64,000 nucleotides of DNA from Thalassospira lucentensis (GTDB lineage: Bacteria > Pseudomonadota > Alphaproteobacteria > Rhodospirillales > Thalassospiraceae): the NCBI RefSeq assembly GCF_011806425.1, contig NZ_JAATOV010000001.1, forward strand, positions 620,001 through 684,000. Direction: 5' to 3'. The position numbers were made by a program, and so were the translations under genes. This document shows positions 19,741-29,555 of the stretch, one piece after another (the stretch's first letter is position 1; the number at the start of each line of letters is the position of its first letter). Under the pieces are notes generated by a model that saw nothing but the letters and a program-made list of their open reading frames with translations, was not told where the DNA came from and did not search any database.

Positions 19741-19803
19741 AAAGCGCACCGCGCCGCGACCATGCCCTATTTTAGGGGATATCGTTGCGGCGCGGTGCGC
19801 TTT
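19741..19803. repeat. Long 20-bp-stem hairpin with nested inner hairpin
   Basis: Arms 19741-19760 and 19784-19803 pair along 20 bases with a single wobble. The 23-base loop contains CCCTA-N3-TAGGG. It begins 16 bases after the reductase stop. It may act as a terminator or RNA-end protector; it has only TTT after it. Confidence 0.75.
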
Positions 19804-19991
19804 GTTGCATCTGGTGGGCAGTTGATACCAAAGGGGCGATGACAGCTTCCCATCACCACCAGTCCTCGCCGTTCCCTTATCTTTGGGGCTTACCTTGGGG
19901 CCTTACCACTGGCCCTTACGGCGCATTCATGTCAGGCTGCAATTTCCACTTAAAGTCGAAATTTGCACACACCATCCAAAGGGGGCCTTTC

Positions 19992-20264
19992 ATGAGCGAC
20001 CAAAGTCAAGATACCCAAGAAAAACCCAGCCGTGTTTCGAACATGCAGAAGCTTATTCTTTTCGGATCTGGCACGTTGCTGCTGGGGACTTTGCTGATGA
20101 TGGTGACGTTTCAGACCGCCCTTAACATGATGATGACCGGCCGATCTGGCGGTAGCTTTATGGTGGTGATTGGCACAGCCGTCGCCATTGGCCTTTTGGT
20201 GGCCGGTTCGACCATCATTTCAAAATGGGTATCGCATAAAGTGCAGGCGATCTTAAACGAATAG
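19992..20264 (+). CDS. Small two-helix membrane protein of unknown function
   Basis: I do not recognise this 90-residue protein. It begins with about 20 polar residues (MSDQSQDTQEKPSRVSNMQK), then two membrane helices (about 21-43 and 52-75) separated by a short GRSGG loop, and ends in a short basic amphipathic tail. The ATG is preceded by AAGGGGG, a good ribosome site; upstream in-frame codons run through the long hairpin and are unlikely to be translated. It lies between the reductase and a convergent UPF0303 gene. A helical-hairpin membrane protein is all that can be said. Confidence 0.7.
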   Translation: MSDQSQDTQEKPSRVSNMQKLILFGSGTLLLGTLLMMVTFQTALNMMMTGRSGGSFMVVIGTAVAIGLLVAGSTIISKWVSHKVQAILNE

Positions 20265-20282
20265 ACCGGTGTTTGGCCGAAT

Positions 20283-20744
20283 TCAGCGCGCATCGACCTT
20301 TAAAAACGCACTAAGCACATCAATGATCATGCCGTGATCCTCGGCCGATGCAAGACCCGATACGGTGATTGCCCCGATAACCCCCCCCCCCTTAACCCGG
20401 ATCGGGAAACTGCCGCCGTGATCGGCATAATCGGCAAAATCAATGCCGTGATCGGCCAAGGTTTTGCCCTGCGCGCGAAGTTCGGCCCCAAAGCGCATTG
20501 AACTTTGATGTTCGCGTAAAACCAAATTGCTTTTGCGTTGTGCCCACGCATCATTTGCGGGCTTGGCGCCGGGCAAAGACGCATGAAACAGGGTGCGATC
20601 CGGGGTGCGGATGTTAATCGCAACGGCTGCGTTTTGTGATTTTGCCACCCCAACCAGTTTGGTGCCGATATCCCATGCGGTGTCTTCGTCAAAGCGATCA
20701 AACACCAGTGTTTCTTCCTGTTTGATCAGAAGATCGAGTTCCAT
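20283..20744 (-). CDS. UPF0303 / heme-degrading-domain family protein
   Basis: A 153-residue protein of the UPF0303 family (yeast YBR137W type), related to the GlcG/HbpS fold. Diagnostic stretches are FDEDTAWDIG near the start, HGGSFPIRVKGGG, and IGAITVSGLASAEDH. The biochemical role of the family is uncertain; some members bind heme. The coding strand carries an uninterrupted run of 11 G (20381-20391) encoding the Gly-Gly-Gly of VKGGGVIG. The frame is intact here, but such a run is prone to slippage. The gene stands alone, converging on the small membrane protein gene. Confidence 0.88.
   Translation of the reverse strand: MELDLLIKQEETLVFDRFDEDTAWDIGTKLVGVAKSQNAAVAINIRTPDRTLFHASLPGAKPANDAWAQRKSNLVLREHQSSMRFGAELRAQGKTLADHGIDFADYADHGGSFPIRVKGGGVIGAITVSGLASAEDHGMIIDVLSAFLKVDAR
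20381..20391 (-). repeat. G11 homopolymer inside UPF0303 gene
   Basis: Eleven consecutive G on the coding strand (C on the plus strand), about two thirds into the gene. Gain or loss of one base would truncate the protein. Confidence 0.9.
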
Positions 20745-20838
20745 GACGGGCTCCTGCGGTTAACGGCATGCGTGGCGGATGGTGGATTACCAAGGATCAA
20801 TCATTATCCCAACAACGATGCCGCGCAAAGCGGCAAAG

Positions 20839-20873
20839 AAAAAAGGCTGCGTCCCAGTGGGATGCAGCCTTTA
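20839..20873 (-). terminator. Intrinsic terminator for lepA
   Basis: Read on the minus strand, arms 20871-20859 and 20855-20843 (13 bp, one wobble) close a 3-base loop and lead to six T. Confidence 0.88.
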
Positions 20874-20903
20874 TTTCGATATCGAAACTTCGGAAATCTC
20901 AGC

Positions 20904-22709
20904 TTATTTATCGTCGCCCATCTTAAGCGCATTGATAAAGGCCGATTGTGGGATTTCCACCTTGCCGAACTGACGCATCTTTTTCTTACCGGCCTTCTGT
21001 TTTTCCAGAAGTTTACGTTTACGCGAAACGTCACCGCCGTAACATTTTGCGGTCACGTCTTTGCGCATTGCCGATACAGTTTCACGGGCAATCACACGGC
21101 CGCCAATTGCGGCCTGAATGGCAACCTTAAACATCTGGCGCGGGATCAGGTCCTTAAGACGCTTACAAATCTCGCGACCGCGGAATTCAGCTGCCGAACG
21201 GTGAACCATCAATGCCAGTGCATCGACCGGTTCTTCGTTGACCAGAATGGATACCTTAACCAGATCACTTTCGTCATAGCCGGCAATTTCATAGTCAAAG
21301 CTGGCATAGCCGCGCGAAATGGATTTCAGACGGTCATAGAAATCAAACACCACTTCGTTAAGCGGCAATTTATAGACCACCATCGCACGATTCCCGACAT
21401 AGGTCAGGTCAAGCTGAACACCACGACGTTCGGTACAAAGTGTTAGAATCCCACCAAGATAATCGTCGGGAACCATGATGGATGCCTTGATCCAAGGTTC
21501 TTCGATCTTGGCGATTTTGGTGACATCAGGGAAATCTGCCGGGTTATGCAGCAGGATTTCTTCGCCCTTGCTCATGGTGATCTTATAGGACACCGACGGC
21601 GCTGTGGTGATCAGATCAAGTTCGAACTCGCGCTCTAGACGTTCCTGAATAATTTCAAGATGCAGCAAGCCCAAGAAACCACAGCGGAAGCCAAGGCCCA
21701 AAGCAGTTGAGTTTTCCGGCTCGAACATGAAGGATGCGTCGTTAAGGTGCAGCTTTTCAAGCGCATCACGCAGCGTTTCATATTCGCTGGTATCAACCGG
21801 GAAAATGCCACAGAACACCACCGGAATGGACGGTTTGAAACCGGCCAATGGTTTTGCACACGGGCGTTTTTCTTCGGTAATGGTGTCACCGACTTCGCAT
21901 TCGGCAACGGTTTTCATACCGCAATTGATAAAGCCGACTTCACCCGGACCCATTTCTTCAAGCGCGATTGGTTTTGGTGTGAACACCCCAACGCGATCAA
22001 TGGTGTGGGTAACTTTGGCATTCATAAACCGGACCTTCTGGCCCTTTTTAAGCGTACCTTGCTTAACGCGGACCAAAATCATCACGCCAAGATATGCATC
22101 ATACCAACTATCAACCAGCAGAACCTCAAGCGGTGCGGTTGCGTCCCCTGTCGGTGCCGGAAGTCGGTTTACCAGTGCTTCAAGCACATCTGGAACACCA
22201 AGGCCGGTTTTGGCCGAAATCATCACCGCGTCTTGGGCATCAATGCCAATCACTTCTTCGATCTGTTCTTTGACACGGTCGGGTTCTGCGGCGGGCAGAT
22301 CGACCTTATTCAAAACAGGTACGATTTCGTGATTGTTTTCGATTGCCTGATAGACGTTTGCCAATGTCTGGGCTTCTACGCCCTGTGCGGCATCGACCAC
22401 CAAAAGCGATCCTTCGCACGCAGCAAGAGAGCGCGACACTTCATAGGCAAAGTCAACGTGACCCGGCGTATCCATCAGGTTGAGCGTATATTCCTGCCCA
22501 TCCTTGGCGGTGTATTTCAGTCGCACGGCCTGTGATTTAATGGTGATGCCACGTTCGCGTTCGATATCCATCGAATCAAGAACCTGCTCGGCCATTTCAC
22601 GATCGGTCAGACCGCCAGTCAACTGGATCAGACGATCGGCCAGGGTGGATTTACCGTGGTCGATATGGGCGATGATCGAAAAATTACGAATATGCTTAAG
22701 ATCGGTCAT
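20904..22709 (-). CDS. lepA: Elongation factor 4 (LepA), ribosomal GTPase
   Basis: Translational GTPase of 601 residues that acts on stalled or back-translocating ribosomes and affects 30S assembly. G1 is AHIDHGKST near residue 12, then DTPGHVDF (G3) and NKVDLPAA (G4). The LepA-specific C-terminal domain is present ([15 protein letters not shown]). The usual start [20 protein letters not shown] fixes the ATG at 22709; a longer frame upstream is non-conserved. Single-gene unit with its own terminator. Confidence 0.97.
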   Translation of the reverse strand: MTDLKHIRNFSIIAHIDHGKSTLADRLIQLTGGLTDREMAEQVLDSMDIERERGITIKSQAVRLKYTAKDGQEYTLNLMDTPGHVDFAYEVSRSLAACEGSLLVVDAAQGVEAQTLANVYQAIENNHEIVPVLNKVDLPAAEPDRVKEQIEEVIGIDAQDAVMISAKTGLGVPDVLEALVNRLPAPTGDATAPLEVLLVDSWYDAYLGVMILVRVKQGTLKKGQKVRFMNAKVTHTIDRVGVFTPKPIALEEMGPGEVGFINCGMKTVAECEVGDTITEEKRPCAKPLAGFKPSIPVVFCGIFPVDTSEYETLRDALEKLHLNDASFMFEPENSTALGLGFRCGFLGLLHLEIIQERLEREFELDLITTAPSVSYKITMSKGEEILLHNPADFPDVTKIAKIEEPWIKASIMVPDDYLGGILTLCTERRGVQLDLTYVGNRAMVVYKLPLNEVVFDFYDRLKSISRGYASFDYEIAGYDESDLVKVSILVNEEPVDALALMVHRSAAEFRGREICKRLKDLIPRQMFKVAIQAAIGGRVIARETVSAMRKDVTAKCYGGDVSRKRKLLEKQKAGKKKMRQFGKVEIPQSAFINALKMGDDK

Positions 22710-23225
22710 TTTGGCTGCTTCTGGCACTAAAGTTGGCACGCATTCGGCCAAGGGGCAAAATAATTCGAAACGCTGTGATTGCCGTTGTCTGACTGCTGCG
22801 GAACCCGTCATCTTGTTGGTTCAACCCAAAGCTTTCACCCCGGTCTGCACGCCATATTGTGGCAGCGACTCTGAGGTAAAACGCACCGTTAAACGGTGGC
22901 GTCCTCATGGGAAAACCCGCGATACGTGATCCGCGCAGCAATCAGGAAATTGATCAAACAATTTCCCGGATCAATCACCAGCGGGTTTATAGGGGTTTTT
23001 GCGTTCAAATAGAAGCGTTGTGTTGCAATTGACGCCCATCAGGCTTTTGCATGCGCCAAATTGGGCATCGACAACGCATTTTCTTGGGCGTTACATACGA
23101 TTTAGATCATCTACCTGCTTTTCAACCAGCCAAAAAGAACATAGGTTTTAAACCTATCCGTACCAATTCAGCCGGGCAAAGCTGACATCAAAGCCGCGAA
23201 ACGCCGAGTGGGAACGCCAGACAAC
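22710..23225. other. Non-coding gap between lepA and histidine kinase
   Basis: No credible gene or RNA gene seen in about 515 bases. It must hold the divergent promoters of lepA and the kinase. Two structures stand out: a perfect 8-bp hairpin GGAAATTG-N6-CAATTTCC (22945-22966) and the palindrome at 23142-23158 listed separately. Confidence 0.6.
23142..23158. promoter_or_regulatory. Perfect 17-bp palindrome upstream of histidine kinase
   Basis: ATAGGTTT-T-AAACCTAT, 67 bases before the chosen start codon. Could be a dimer binding site; no regulator gene is adjacent. Confidence 0.4.
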
Positions 23226-25274
23226 ATGTTCATGACCTCAATCGAGACAACATTGTCTCGCCGTAGCTTAGGAATGCTGCGCAAAAGGCTGGCGCTTCTG
23301 ACCCTGACAGGCGTTTTCGTCCTGCTGTTTTCGTTCTTTTTCATCCAGAAAACGCTGTATGACAGTGCGGTCGATCATGCGCGTAGCCAAGTCGAAGCCA
23401 CGGTGTACCGTCTGGGGCTGGTGATGCTGCAACACAGCAGTGTGGACCTGCAAAAAATCGTTGGAAACAACGAAGACATCACTGTCGGCCTACTCAATAA
23501 CAACTTTGAGCAAATTGACGGGCAAGTTCCACTGCATCTGATTGGCGACCTGGTCGAATATATCGGCAGGCAAACACAAGATCGCAATTCCATGCTGTGC
23601 GTGCATGGCCAGCAGGTGATGATTTTGGCCTACAGCCGCCTGCCGGAGCTTGATCGGATTGTCGTCGGATATACCCCACGATCAACATTGATGGAAAGCT
23701 GGCGCGAAGCGATCATTTTACACGTGCTTTTATTTGCCATCGCGATGTTTATTCTGTGCGGGTTGGCGATCTGGCTTTGGCAACGTCTTAAGCGCCAACA
23801 TGTGCGCGCAGCCCACCTTGCCGATCATTTCAGCGATACGGAAAACGCGCTTTCAGAATGTGGCTGTGCGGTAATTAGCTGGCCGGTCGAAACGGCCGAT
23901 GGACGTCTGGTCACGCAAATGAACTGGCCTGAAATTCTGGGCCCGGCCAATGAAGACATCGAACCCCTGTTAACCGAGTTCCTTGACCGCTTAACGCCGC
24001 CATCCTTGGCAAAACTGCGTGGACCACTGATTGATAATATCTGGCCAGATGCACGGATCGGGGCGATGGTCGATATGCAAATCGAGGCCAACCGTACCCA
24101 ACGGTTTTACCTGATGGCGCATCGGTTCACGGAAAATGAACGTGATTACATTTCCGTGCTGCTGCTTGAAACCGCCGCACAACAGGAACTTTGCCATCCG
24201 TTTGAAACCTATTTACGCCACACCCCAGAACCATCGATTGCGGTTGATACCGATGGCATCTTGCAAGGGTTCAGCCCGGCATTTGAAGAACTGGTAGGCA
24301 CGCGTCTTTATAACCTGATCGGACAACCATTTTTCAAACTGTTTGAGCCCGAAGACCAGCAAATCGCCATGGCATCGGCGCGCATTCATCGCGAAAAACG
24401 CCAATCAGACGGTACCAAGCAAATCCTGCGACTGCGTGATCGCCATGACAATGTCCGTTGGCTTTCGTGGCATGCCATCGGTCCATTTGATGGCATGACC
24501 TTTAGCAGTGCACGCGATGTGACGGAATTTGTCGAAAACGCCAATAAGCTGCGCGATACGCTTGACCAACTTAAACGCAGCAACGAAGACCTTGAACAGT
24601 TTGCCTATGTCGCATCCCACGATTTGCAACAGCCGTTGCGCATGGTCGCAAGCTATACCCAGCTTCTAAAACGGCGATATGCGGGTACACTGGATCAGGA
24701 AGCAGACGAATATATCGATTATGCCGTCGATGGTGCAAAACGCATGCACAAGCTGATCAGCCATCTTTTGGAATATGCAAAAACCGGCACCAATCAAGAT
24801 TACAGCATGGTTGATTGTAATCAGGTCCTGAACGAAGCCCAAGCGGATCTGAAAACGATCATTTCCCAAGAACAGGCCACCATCACCCATAACGAATTGC
24901 CCAACCTGATGGGCAACCGCATCGGTCTTTCGCGGCTGTTCCAGAACCTGTTATCCAATGCGATCAAATACCGTCGCCCAGGGGTGCCGCCCCATATCGA
25001 CATCACGGTTGAACCCGATACCCCGTCTGGCGATTTCTGGCGATTTTCGGTCCGTGATAATGGCATTGGCATTCACCCGGAACATGCGCAGCGTATTTTC
25101 CGCCTGTTCCAGCGCCTGCATAAGGATGAGTTTACCGGCACCGGTCTTGGGCTTTCTATGTGTCGGAAAATCGTCGAACAGCATGGCGGTAAAATCTGGC
25201 TGGATACCACCCGCCCGATCACAAGCCCGGGTGCGACATTTATCTTTACGCTGCGCGCCAATCGGTCTGAATAA
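23226..25274 (+). CDS. Membrane sensor histidine kinase with PAS domain
   Basis: About 682 residues. Layout: membrane helix (about 22-45), periplasmic sensor region (about 46-150), second helix (about 160-185), PAS-like region (about 330-440), HisKA with phospho-acceptor H465 in YVASHDLQQPLRM, and HATPase with QNLLSNAIKYR, DNGIGI and TGTGLGLSMCRKIV. The HDLQQPLR form groups it with phytochrome-type kinases, although no GAF or PHY domain is seen. The start is uncertain: GTG 23208, ATG 23226 and ATG 23232 are all in frame; GGGAA at 23210-23214 favours 23226. No response regulator is adjacent, so it is an orphan kinase. Its ligand and partner are unknown. Confidence 0.9.
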   Translation: MFMTSIETTLSRRSLGMLRKRLALLTLTGVFVLLFSFFFIQKTLYDSAVDHARSQVEATVYRLGLVMLQHSSVDLQKIVGNNEDITVGLLNNNFEQIDGQVPLHLIGDLVEYIGRQTQDRNSMLCVHGQQVMILAYSRLPELDRIVVGYTPRSTLMESWREAIILHVLLFAIAMFILCGLAIWLWQRLKRQHVRAAHLADHFSDTENALSECGCAVISWPVETADGRLVTQMNWPEILGPANEDIEPLLTEFLDRLTPPSLAKLRGPLIDNIWPDARIGAMVDMQIEANRTQRFYLMAHRFTENERDYISVLLLETAAQQELCHPFETYLRHTPEPSIAVDTDGILQGFSPAFEELVGTRLYNLIGQPFFKLFEPEDQQIAMASARIHREKRQSDGTKQILRLRDRHDNVRWLSWHAIGPFDGMTFSSARDVTEFVENANKLRDTLDQLKRSNEDLEQFAYVASHDLQQPLRMVASYTQLLKRRYAGTLDQEADEYIDYAVDGAKRMHKLISHLLEYAKTGTNQDYSMVDCNQVLNEAQADLKTIISQEQATITHNELPNLMGNRIGLSRLFQNLLSNAIKYRRPGVPPHIDITVEPDTPSGDFWRFSVRDNGIGIHPEHAQRIFRLFQRLHKDEFTGTGLGLSMCRKIVEQHGGKIWLDTTRPITSPGATFIFTLRANRSE

Positions 25275-25384
25275 CCCCACACATATTCACGCCTGAAATG
25301 GCAAGCATATTGCTTGATATGTCAGCAACATCGAATGGCAGGGAAAAAGCTGCCGCGCGCTGATACACAAGGAGTATGTCAAAC

Positions 25385-25858
25385 ATGACCCGACGCTTTG
25401 CACCGCCCCCGCGTTCAATCCTGACATCGATTACGATGATGGGTCTTTTGACGCTGGCCGCATGTGGTTCAGACATGCGCACAATGAACAATGCGCGCAT
25501 GCAAACGCTTGCCAATTTCTTTGCCCAGCATGAACCGGGCGATCCATTGCCACGCGGTTGGCGACGCCTGGATGGCCGGGAAATCAACTACCGTTTTGCA
25601 AACGAAACATATTCCATTTACTCGATTGACGAGGATGAGCAGATTTTGGTGATGTCGCTTGATGATATTGGTCGCGGGCGCCTGGAGGCCGATGGCGACT
25701 TGGAAAGCTGCATCTGGAACAGCGTTGCCGATCAGCTTAGCATTGAATGCGATGATACCGATATGGACTGGCAAATCTTTAGCAACGGTCCAGAACTGAT
25801 CGCGCTTGACCTTGATGAGGAAGAATATGCCATCATGCGCAAGCGCCCCGGTCGGTAA
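25385..25858 (+). CDS. Predicted lipoprotein of unknown function
   Basis: A 157-residue protein with a lipoprotein signal: basic start (MTRRFAPPPR), hydrophobic stretch and lipobox LTLAAC. The mature part is acidic in its second half (LDLDEEEYAIM) and contains two further cysteines that could form a disulfide. AAGGAG at 25369-25374 lies 10 bases before this ATG but only one base before an in-frame ATG at 25376, so the later start is preferred. I do not recognise the family. It follows the histidine kinase by 110 bases on the same strand and could be co-expressed. Confidence 0.75.
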   Translation: MTRRFAPPPRSILTSITMMGLLTLAACGSDMRTMNNARMQTLANFFAQHEPGDPLPRGWRRLDGREINYRFANETYSIYSIDEDEQILVMSLDDIGRGRLEADGDLESCIWNSVADQLSIECDDTDMDWQIFSNGPELIALDLDEEEYAIMRKRPGR

Positions 25859-25908
25859 CTTTATCCACACGCTTTGTGCGCATGGATATTTGATGGGCGC
25901 CCATCATT

Positions 25909-25949
25909 AAAAAAGAAAACGGGCCGCCAGAAAGCGACCCGTTTTTAAA
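25909..25949 (-). terminator. Terminator for pheT (possibly bidirectional)
   Basis: AAACGGG-CC-GC, loop CAGAAA, GC-GA-CCCGTTT form an imperfect stem, with A-run on one side and T-run on the other. It sits between the convergent lipoprotein and pheT genes. Confidence 0.75.
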
Positions 25950-25970
25950 TATCTAGGCGATCGTTATCGC

Positions 25971-28379
25971 TTAGGCGCGCAAGGTGCCGCCGGTTGCCTT
26001 TTCGACAGCTGCGACAACGTTTTTGCTGACCGCGTCAATTTCTTCTTCGGTCAACGTTGCTTTGGTCGGCTGCAGCGTGATCGAAAATGCCAGCGACTTC
26101 TTGCCATCTTCGATGCCTTTGCCGGCATAAAGATCAAAGATCGTCACATCGCTGATCAAGTTGCGATCAGCACTTCGTGCGGCCTTGACGATTGCTTCGG
26201 CTTTGACGTCGCTATCGAGCAGGAAGGCAAAATCACGTTCAACCGACTGGAAGCTCGACGCATTCAGTGCCGGGCGTGCGGTGCCTTTTTTCTTTGGCAT
26301 CGGCACGTTTTCAACAAACAGCTCAAACGCAACAACGCGACCTTTGACCCCAAGTCCTTTGAGAACTTTGGGGTGCAGTTCACCGAAATAACCCAAAACG
26401 TTTTTCGGACCCAGCTGCAAGGCAGCCGAACGTCCCGGGTGATACCAGCCTGGTGCGCCGTCAGTATTGATCTGAACGTTGGCGGCATTGGTACCAAGTG
26501 CTTCAAGCAGGGCCTCGGCATCGGCCTTAACGTCAAATACATCAACGTCGCGGCGCGAACCGGTCCAGCTGCGCGGTGTTGTCGAACCAGAACGAAGGCC
26601 CGCCGCAACAAGGCGTTGATCGCCCGGCTGATCACCAAAGAATTCCGGACCAACTTCGAACAATGCCAGGTCCGCAAAGCCGCGTGCATGGTTACGACCA
26701 GCAGCCGCGATCATGTTGATCAGCGCATTGGGGCGCATCACATCAAGATCAGAGCTGATCGGGTTGGCCAGATACAAACCGTCTTTGAGTTCGCCAAACA
26801 ACTTAGCCCAGCGCGAGTCGGTAAAGGCCCAAGTCACGGTTTCATAAAGACCACGCGACGCCAGAACACGGCGCGTCAGACCAACGCGTTTTTGGATTGG
26901 CGACAGGGCCGGTACCGGAAGGCTGCTTTCACGTTCCATCGCAACGGTCGGGATTTTGTCATAGCCGACAATGCGCAAGACTTCCTCGATCAGGTCAGCT
27001 TCGCCAACCACATCGGGACGCCATGTTGGCGCAACGGCGGAAATAACCGGGGCAGAACCACTGACCTCAAAGCCAAGCGATGTCAGGATTTCAACAACAC
27101 GGTCAGCCTCGACCGCGACGCCACCCAATTCCGCAATACGATCAATCCGCAGATCAAAGCTGTTGCGCGGGTTTGGAACCTCGCCCGCCTTCACAACATT
27201 GGAACCTTCACCGCCACAGATTTCGGTAATCAGGTGGGTGGCAACTTCCATGCCCCACGCGATCGATTGCGGATCAACACCGCGTTCGAAACGGTAACGC
27301 GCATCGGAATTGATCTGCAGCTTACGGCCGGTTTTGGCGATGCTGATTGGATCAAACAAGGCGCATTCGACAAACACGTTTACCGTGTCTTCAAGGCAGC
27401 CGGTTTCTTCACCGCCGATGATCCCGCCAATGCCAAGCGCCTTGGCCGCATCGGCAATGACCACCATGCTGTCAGAAAGCTGGTATTCCTTGTTATCAAG
27501 GGCCGTGAGTTTTTCGCCATACGTTGCGTAACGCACATTGATGTCACCCGACAATTTATCGGCATCAAACACATGCAATGGACGCCCCAGATCGTGGGTT
27601 ACCAGATTGGTGATATCCACAAGGGCTGAAATCGGGCGCAAGCCAATGGCTTCCAGACGGGCTTTGAGCCAATCCGGGCTTTGCGCATTTTTCACGCCGC
27701 GGATGTAGCGACCGTAAAATGCGGGAACTGCACCATTTTTAGCAATGTCGCCGCTGATAGTGACACCAATGGGACTGTCAAAGGTGCCCGCAACGGCGTC
27801 CTGACGCGGGTCAGATTTAAGCGTACCGATGCCTGCTGCTGCCAGATCGCGGGCAATGCCGCGCACCCCGGTGCAATCGGGACGGTTCGGTGTCAGACCG
27901 ATTTCAAAAATCGTATCGTCCGCCCCCAAAATGCCGGCAACCGGCGCACCGATTGGCGCATCATCTGGCAATTCGATAATGCCGTCATGGTCATCACCCA
28001 GGCAAAGCTCACGGGTTGAGCACATCATGCCCTGACTTTCGACACCACGGATTTTGCCCGGTTTCAGCTTGGAGCCATCAATCGGAATGATCGCACCCGG
28101 CTGAGCCAAGGCAACCTTGATGCCGGTGCGTGCGTTGGGCGCACCGCAAACGACCTGAATGATTTTATCGCCGGTATTGACCCGGCAAAGTTTCAGCCGG
28201 TCGGCATCGGGATGCTGTCCGGCTTCTTCGATATGGGCAACACGAATGTCGGCCAAAGCCGCACCACGGTCGGTAAGCTCTTCGATCTCAAGACCGATAT
28301 CGGTCAATTTTTCGGCGATCACCCCGACCGAGGCATCGGTTTCAAGGTGCTGTTTAAGCCAATCAAGTGTGAATTTCAT
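25971..28379 (-). CDS. pheT: Phenylalanyl-tRNA synthetase beta subunit
   Basis: Beta subunit (802 residues) of the alpha2-beta2 PheRS; carries tRNA-binding and editing functions. It opens with MKFTLDWLKQHLETD, followed by the EMAP-like OB domain (VAHIEEAGQHPDADRLKLCR), the B3/B4 editing domain, and the C-terminal anticodon-binding FDX domain (FQSVERDFAFLLD). It starts four bases after the pheS stop, with its ribosome site AAGGGG overlapping the end of pheS, so the subunits are co-translated in balance. Confidence 0.97.
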   Translation of the reverse strand: MKFTLDWLKQHLETDASVGVIAEKLTDIGLEIEELTDRGAALADIRVAHIEEAGQHPDADRLKLCRVNTGDKIIQVVCGAPNARTGIKVALAQPGAIIPIDGSKLKPGKIRGVESQGMMCSTRELCLGDDHDGIIELPDDAPIGAPVAGILGADDTIFEIGLTPNRPDCTGVRGIARDLAAAGIGTLKSDPRQDAVAGTFDSPIGVTISGDIAKNGAVPAFYGRYIRGVKNAQSPDWLKARLEAIGLRPISALVDITNLVTHDLGRPLHVFDADKLSGDINVRYATYGEKLTALDNKEYQLSDSMVVIADAAKALGIGGIIGGEETGCLEDTVNVFVECALFDPISIAKTGRKLQINSDARYRFERGVDPQSIAWGMEVATHLITEICGGEGSNVVKAGEVPNPRNSFDLRIDRIAELGGVAVEADRVVEILTSLGFEVSGSAPVISAVAPTWRPDVVGEADLIEEVLRIVGYDKIPTVAMERESSLPVPALSPIQKRVGLTRRVLASRGLYETVTWAFTDSRWAKLFGELKDGLYLANPISSDLDVMRPNALINMIAAAGRNHARGFADLALFEVGPEFFGDQPGDQRLVAAGLRSGSTTPRSWTGSRRDVDVFDVKADAEALLEALGTNAANVQINTDGAPGWYHPGRSAALQLGPKNVLGYFGELHPKVLKGLGVKGRVVAFELFVENVPMPKKKGTARPALNASSFQSVERDFAFLLDSDVKAEAIVKAARSADRNLISDVTIFDLYAGKGIEDGKKSLAFSITLQPTKATLTEEEIDAVSKNVVAAVEKATGGTLRA

Positions 28380-28383
28380 AATC

Positions 28384-29454
28384 TCAGCCCCTTACCATGT
28401 TCGGTACATCCAGCGGCACGAAACCATAATGTTTCAGCCAGCGCAGATCGGTATCGAAGAAGGTACGAAGATCAGGAATGCCGTATTTCAGCATGGCGAT
28501 ACGTTCAATGCCCATGCCAAAGGCAAAACCCTGATATTCATCCGGGTCAAGACCACAGGCAGACAGAACGCGCGGATGAACCATGCCGCAGCCAAGGATT
28601 TCAAGCCAGTCGTCGCCTTCTCCAATCTTAAGCTCGCCGCCTTTGCGCGAACAGCCGATATCCATTTCAGCACTCGGCTCGGTGAACGGGAAGAAGCTTG
28701 GGCGGTAACGAACCGGCACGTCATCAAGTTCGAAATAGGTCTTAACAAACTCAAGCAAGCAGCCCTTCAGGTGACCCATATGCGTTTTCTTGTCGATCAC
28801 CAGGCCTTCGACCTGATGGAACATCGGCGTATGGGTCATATCGCTATCGGAACGATACGTCCGACCCGGCGCAATAATGCGGATCGGCGGGGTTTTGCTT
28901 TGCATGGTGCGGATCTGCACAGGCGACGTATGGGTTCGCAGCACAAGGCGCGAGCCGTCTTCCTGTTCAGGCAGATAGAACGTGTCCTGCATCTCGCGCG
29001 CAGGGTGCTCTGGCGGAATGTTAAGGGCAGTAAAGTTATGGAAATCGTCTTCGACGTCCGGCCCTTCGGCCAGGGCAAAGCCCATTTCACCAAAGATCGA
29101 GACAATTTCATCAATCGTCTGGCTGATCGGGTGAATGCGACCCGCGGTTTCATCCGGGCGCGATGACAGGGTGACGTCGATCCGCTCGCCCGACAGGCGC
29201 GCCTCAAGGGCGGCATCTTCAAGGGCAGTTTTGCGGGTTTCGATTGCGCCTGCGACCTGGTCTTTGACCGCGTTCAGCGTCTGACCAAATTCACGACGTT
29301 GATCCGGGTCCATCTTGCCAAGGTTTTTCATCAGGCCGGTAATGCGGCCTTTCTTGCCAAGGGCGCTGATGCGGACATCTTCAAGTACAGCCAAATCGGC
29401 TGCATTTTCGACTTCCGCCAGAACCTCTTCGCGCAATGCTTCGATGTTTTCCAT
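28384..29454 (-). CDS. pheS: Phenylalanyl-tRNA synthetase alpha subunit
   Basis: Catalytic alpha subunit (356 residues), class II synthetase fold. N-terminal coiled coil (about 1-90), then motif 2 around [16 protein letters not shown] and motif 3 [18 protein letters not shown]. The bacterial motif [10 protein letters not shown] is present. The short leader after rplT holds two hairpins that could attenuate pheST. Confidence 0.97.
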   Translation of the reverse strand: MENIEALREEVLAEVENAADLAVLEDVRISALGKKGRITGLMKNLGKMDPDQRREFGQTLNAVKDQVAGAIETRKTALEDAALEARLSGERIDVTLSSRPDETAGRIHPISQTIDEIVSIFGEMGFALAEGPDVEDDFHNFTALNIPPEHPAREMQDTFYLPEQEDGSRLVLRTHTSPVQIRTMQSKTPPIRIIAPGRTYRSDSDMTHTPMFHQVEGLVIDKKTHMGHLKGCLLEFVKTYFELDDVPVRYRPSFFPFTEPSAEMDIGCSRKGGELKIGEGDDWLEILGCGMVHPRVLSACGLDPDEYQGFAFGMGIERIAMLKYGIPDLRTFFDTDLRWLKHYGFVPLDVPNMVRG

Positions 29455-29498
29455 AACTTCCGACGCTTTGGCTTGGGTTTCAAAAACAAAAAGAACTT

Positions 29499-29532
29499 AA
29501 AAAGAAAGGGGACGGCCAATATGGCCGCCCCC
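29499..29532 (-). terminator. Terminator or attenuator between rplT and pheS
   Basis: On the minus strand a 10-bp GC stem (arms 29532-29523 and 29517-29508, one wobble) is followed by TTTCTTTTT. It stands 45 bases after the rplT stop and before pheS. Read-through would be needed if pheST shares the rplT promoter. Confidence 0.75.
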
Positions 29533-29555
29533 GATCAAATCAGGCAAGCGCCTAT

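Noticed and set aside
19785..19991. N-terminal extension of the small membrane protein, reading through the large hairpin
   Set aside because: AAGGGGG before the ATG at 19992 is the better start and the extension is His/Ser-rich noise.
23208..23225. GTG start for the histidine kinase
   Set aside because: The GGGAA ribosome-like site overlaps this codon and fits the ATG at 23226 better; not excluded.
26373..27629. 418-codon frame antisense to pheT
   Set aside because: Same reason: it lies fully inside pheT and resembles no protein family.
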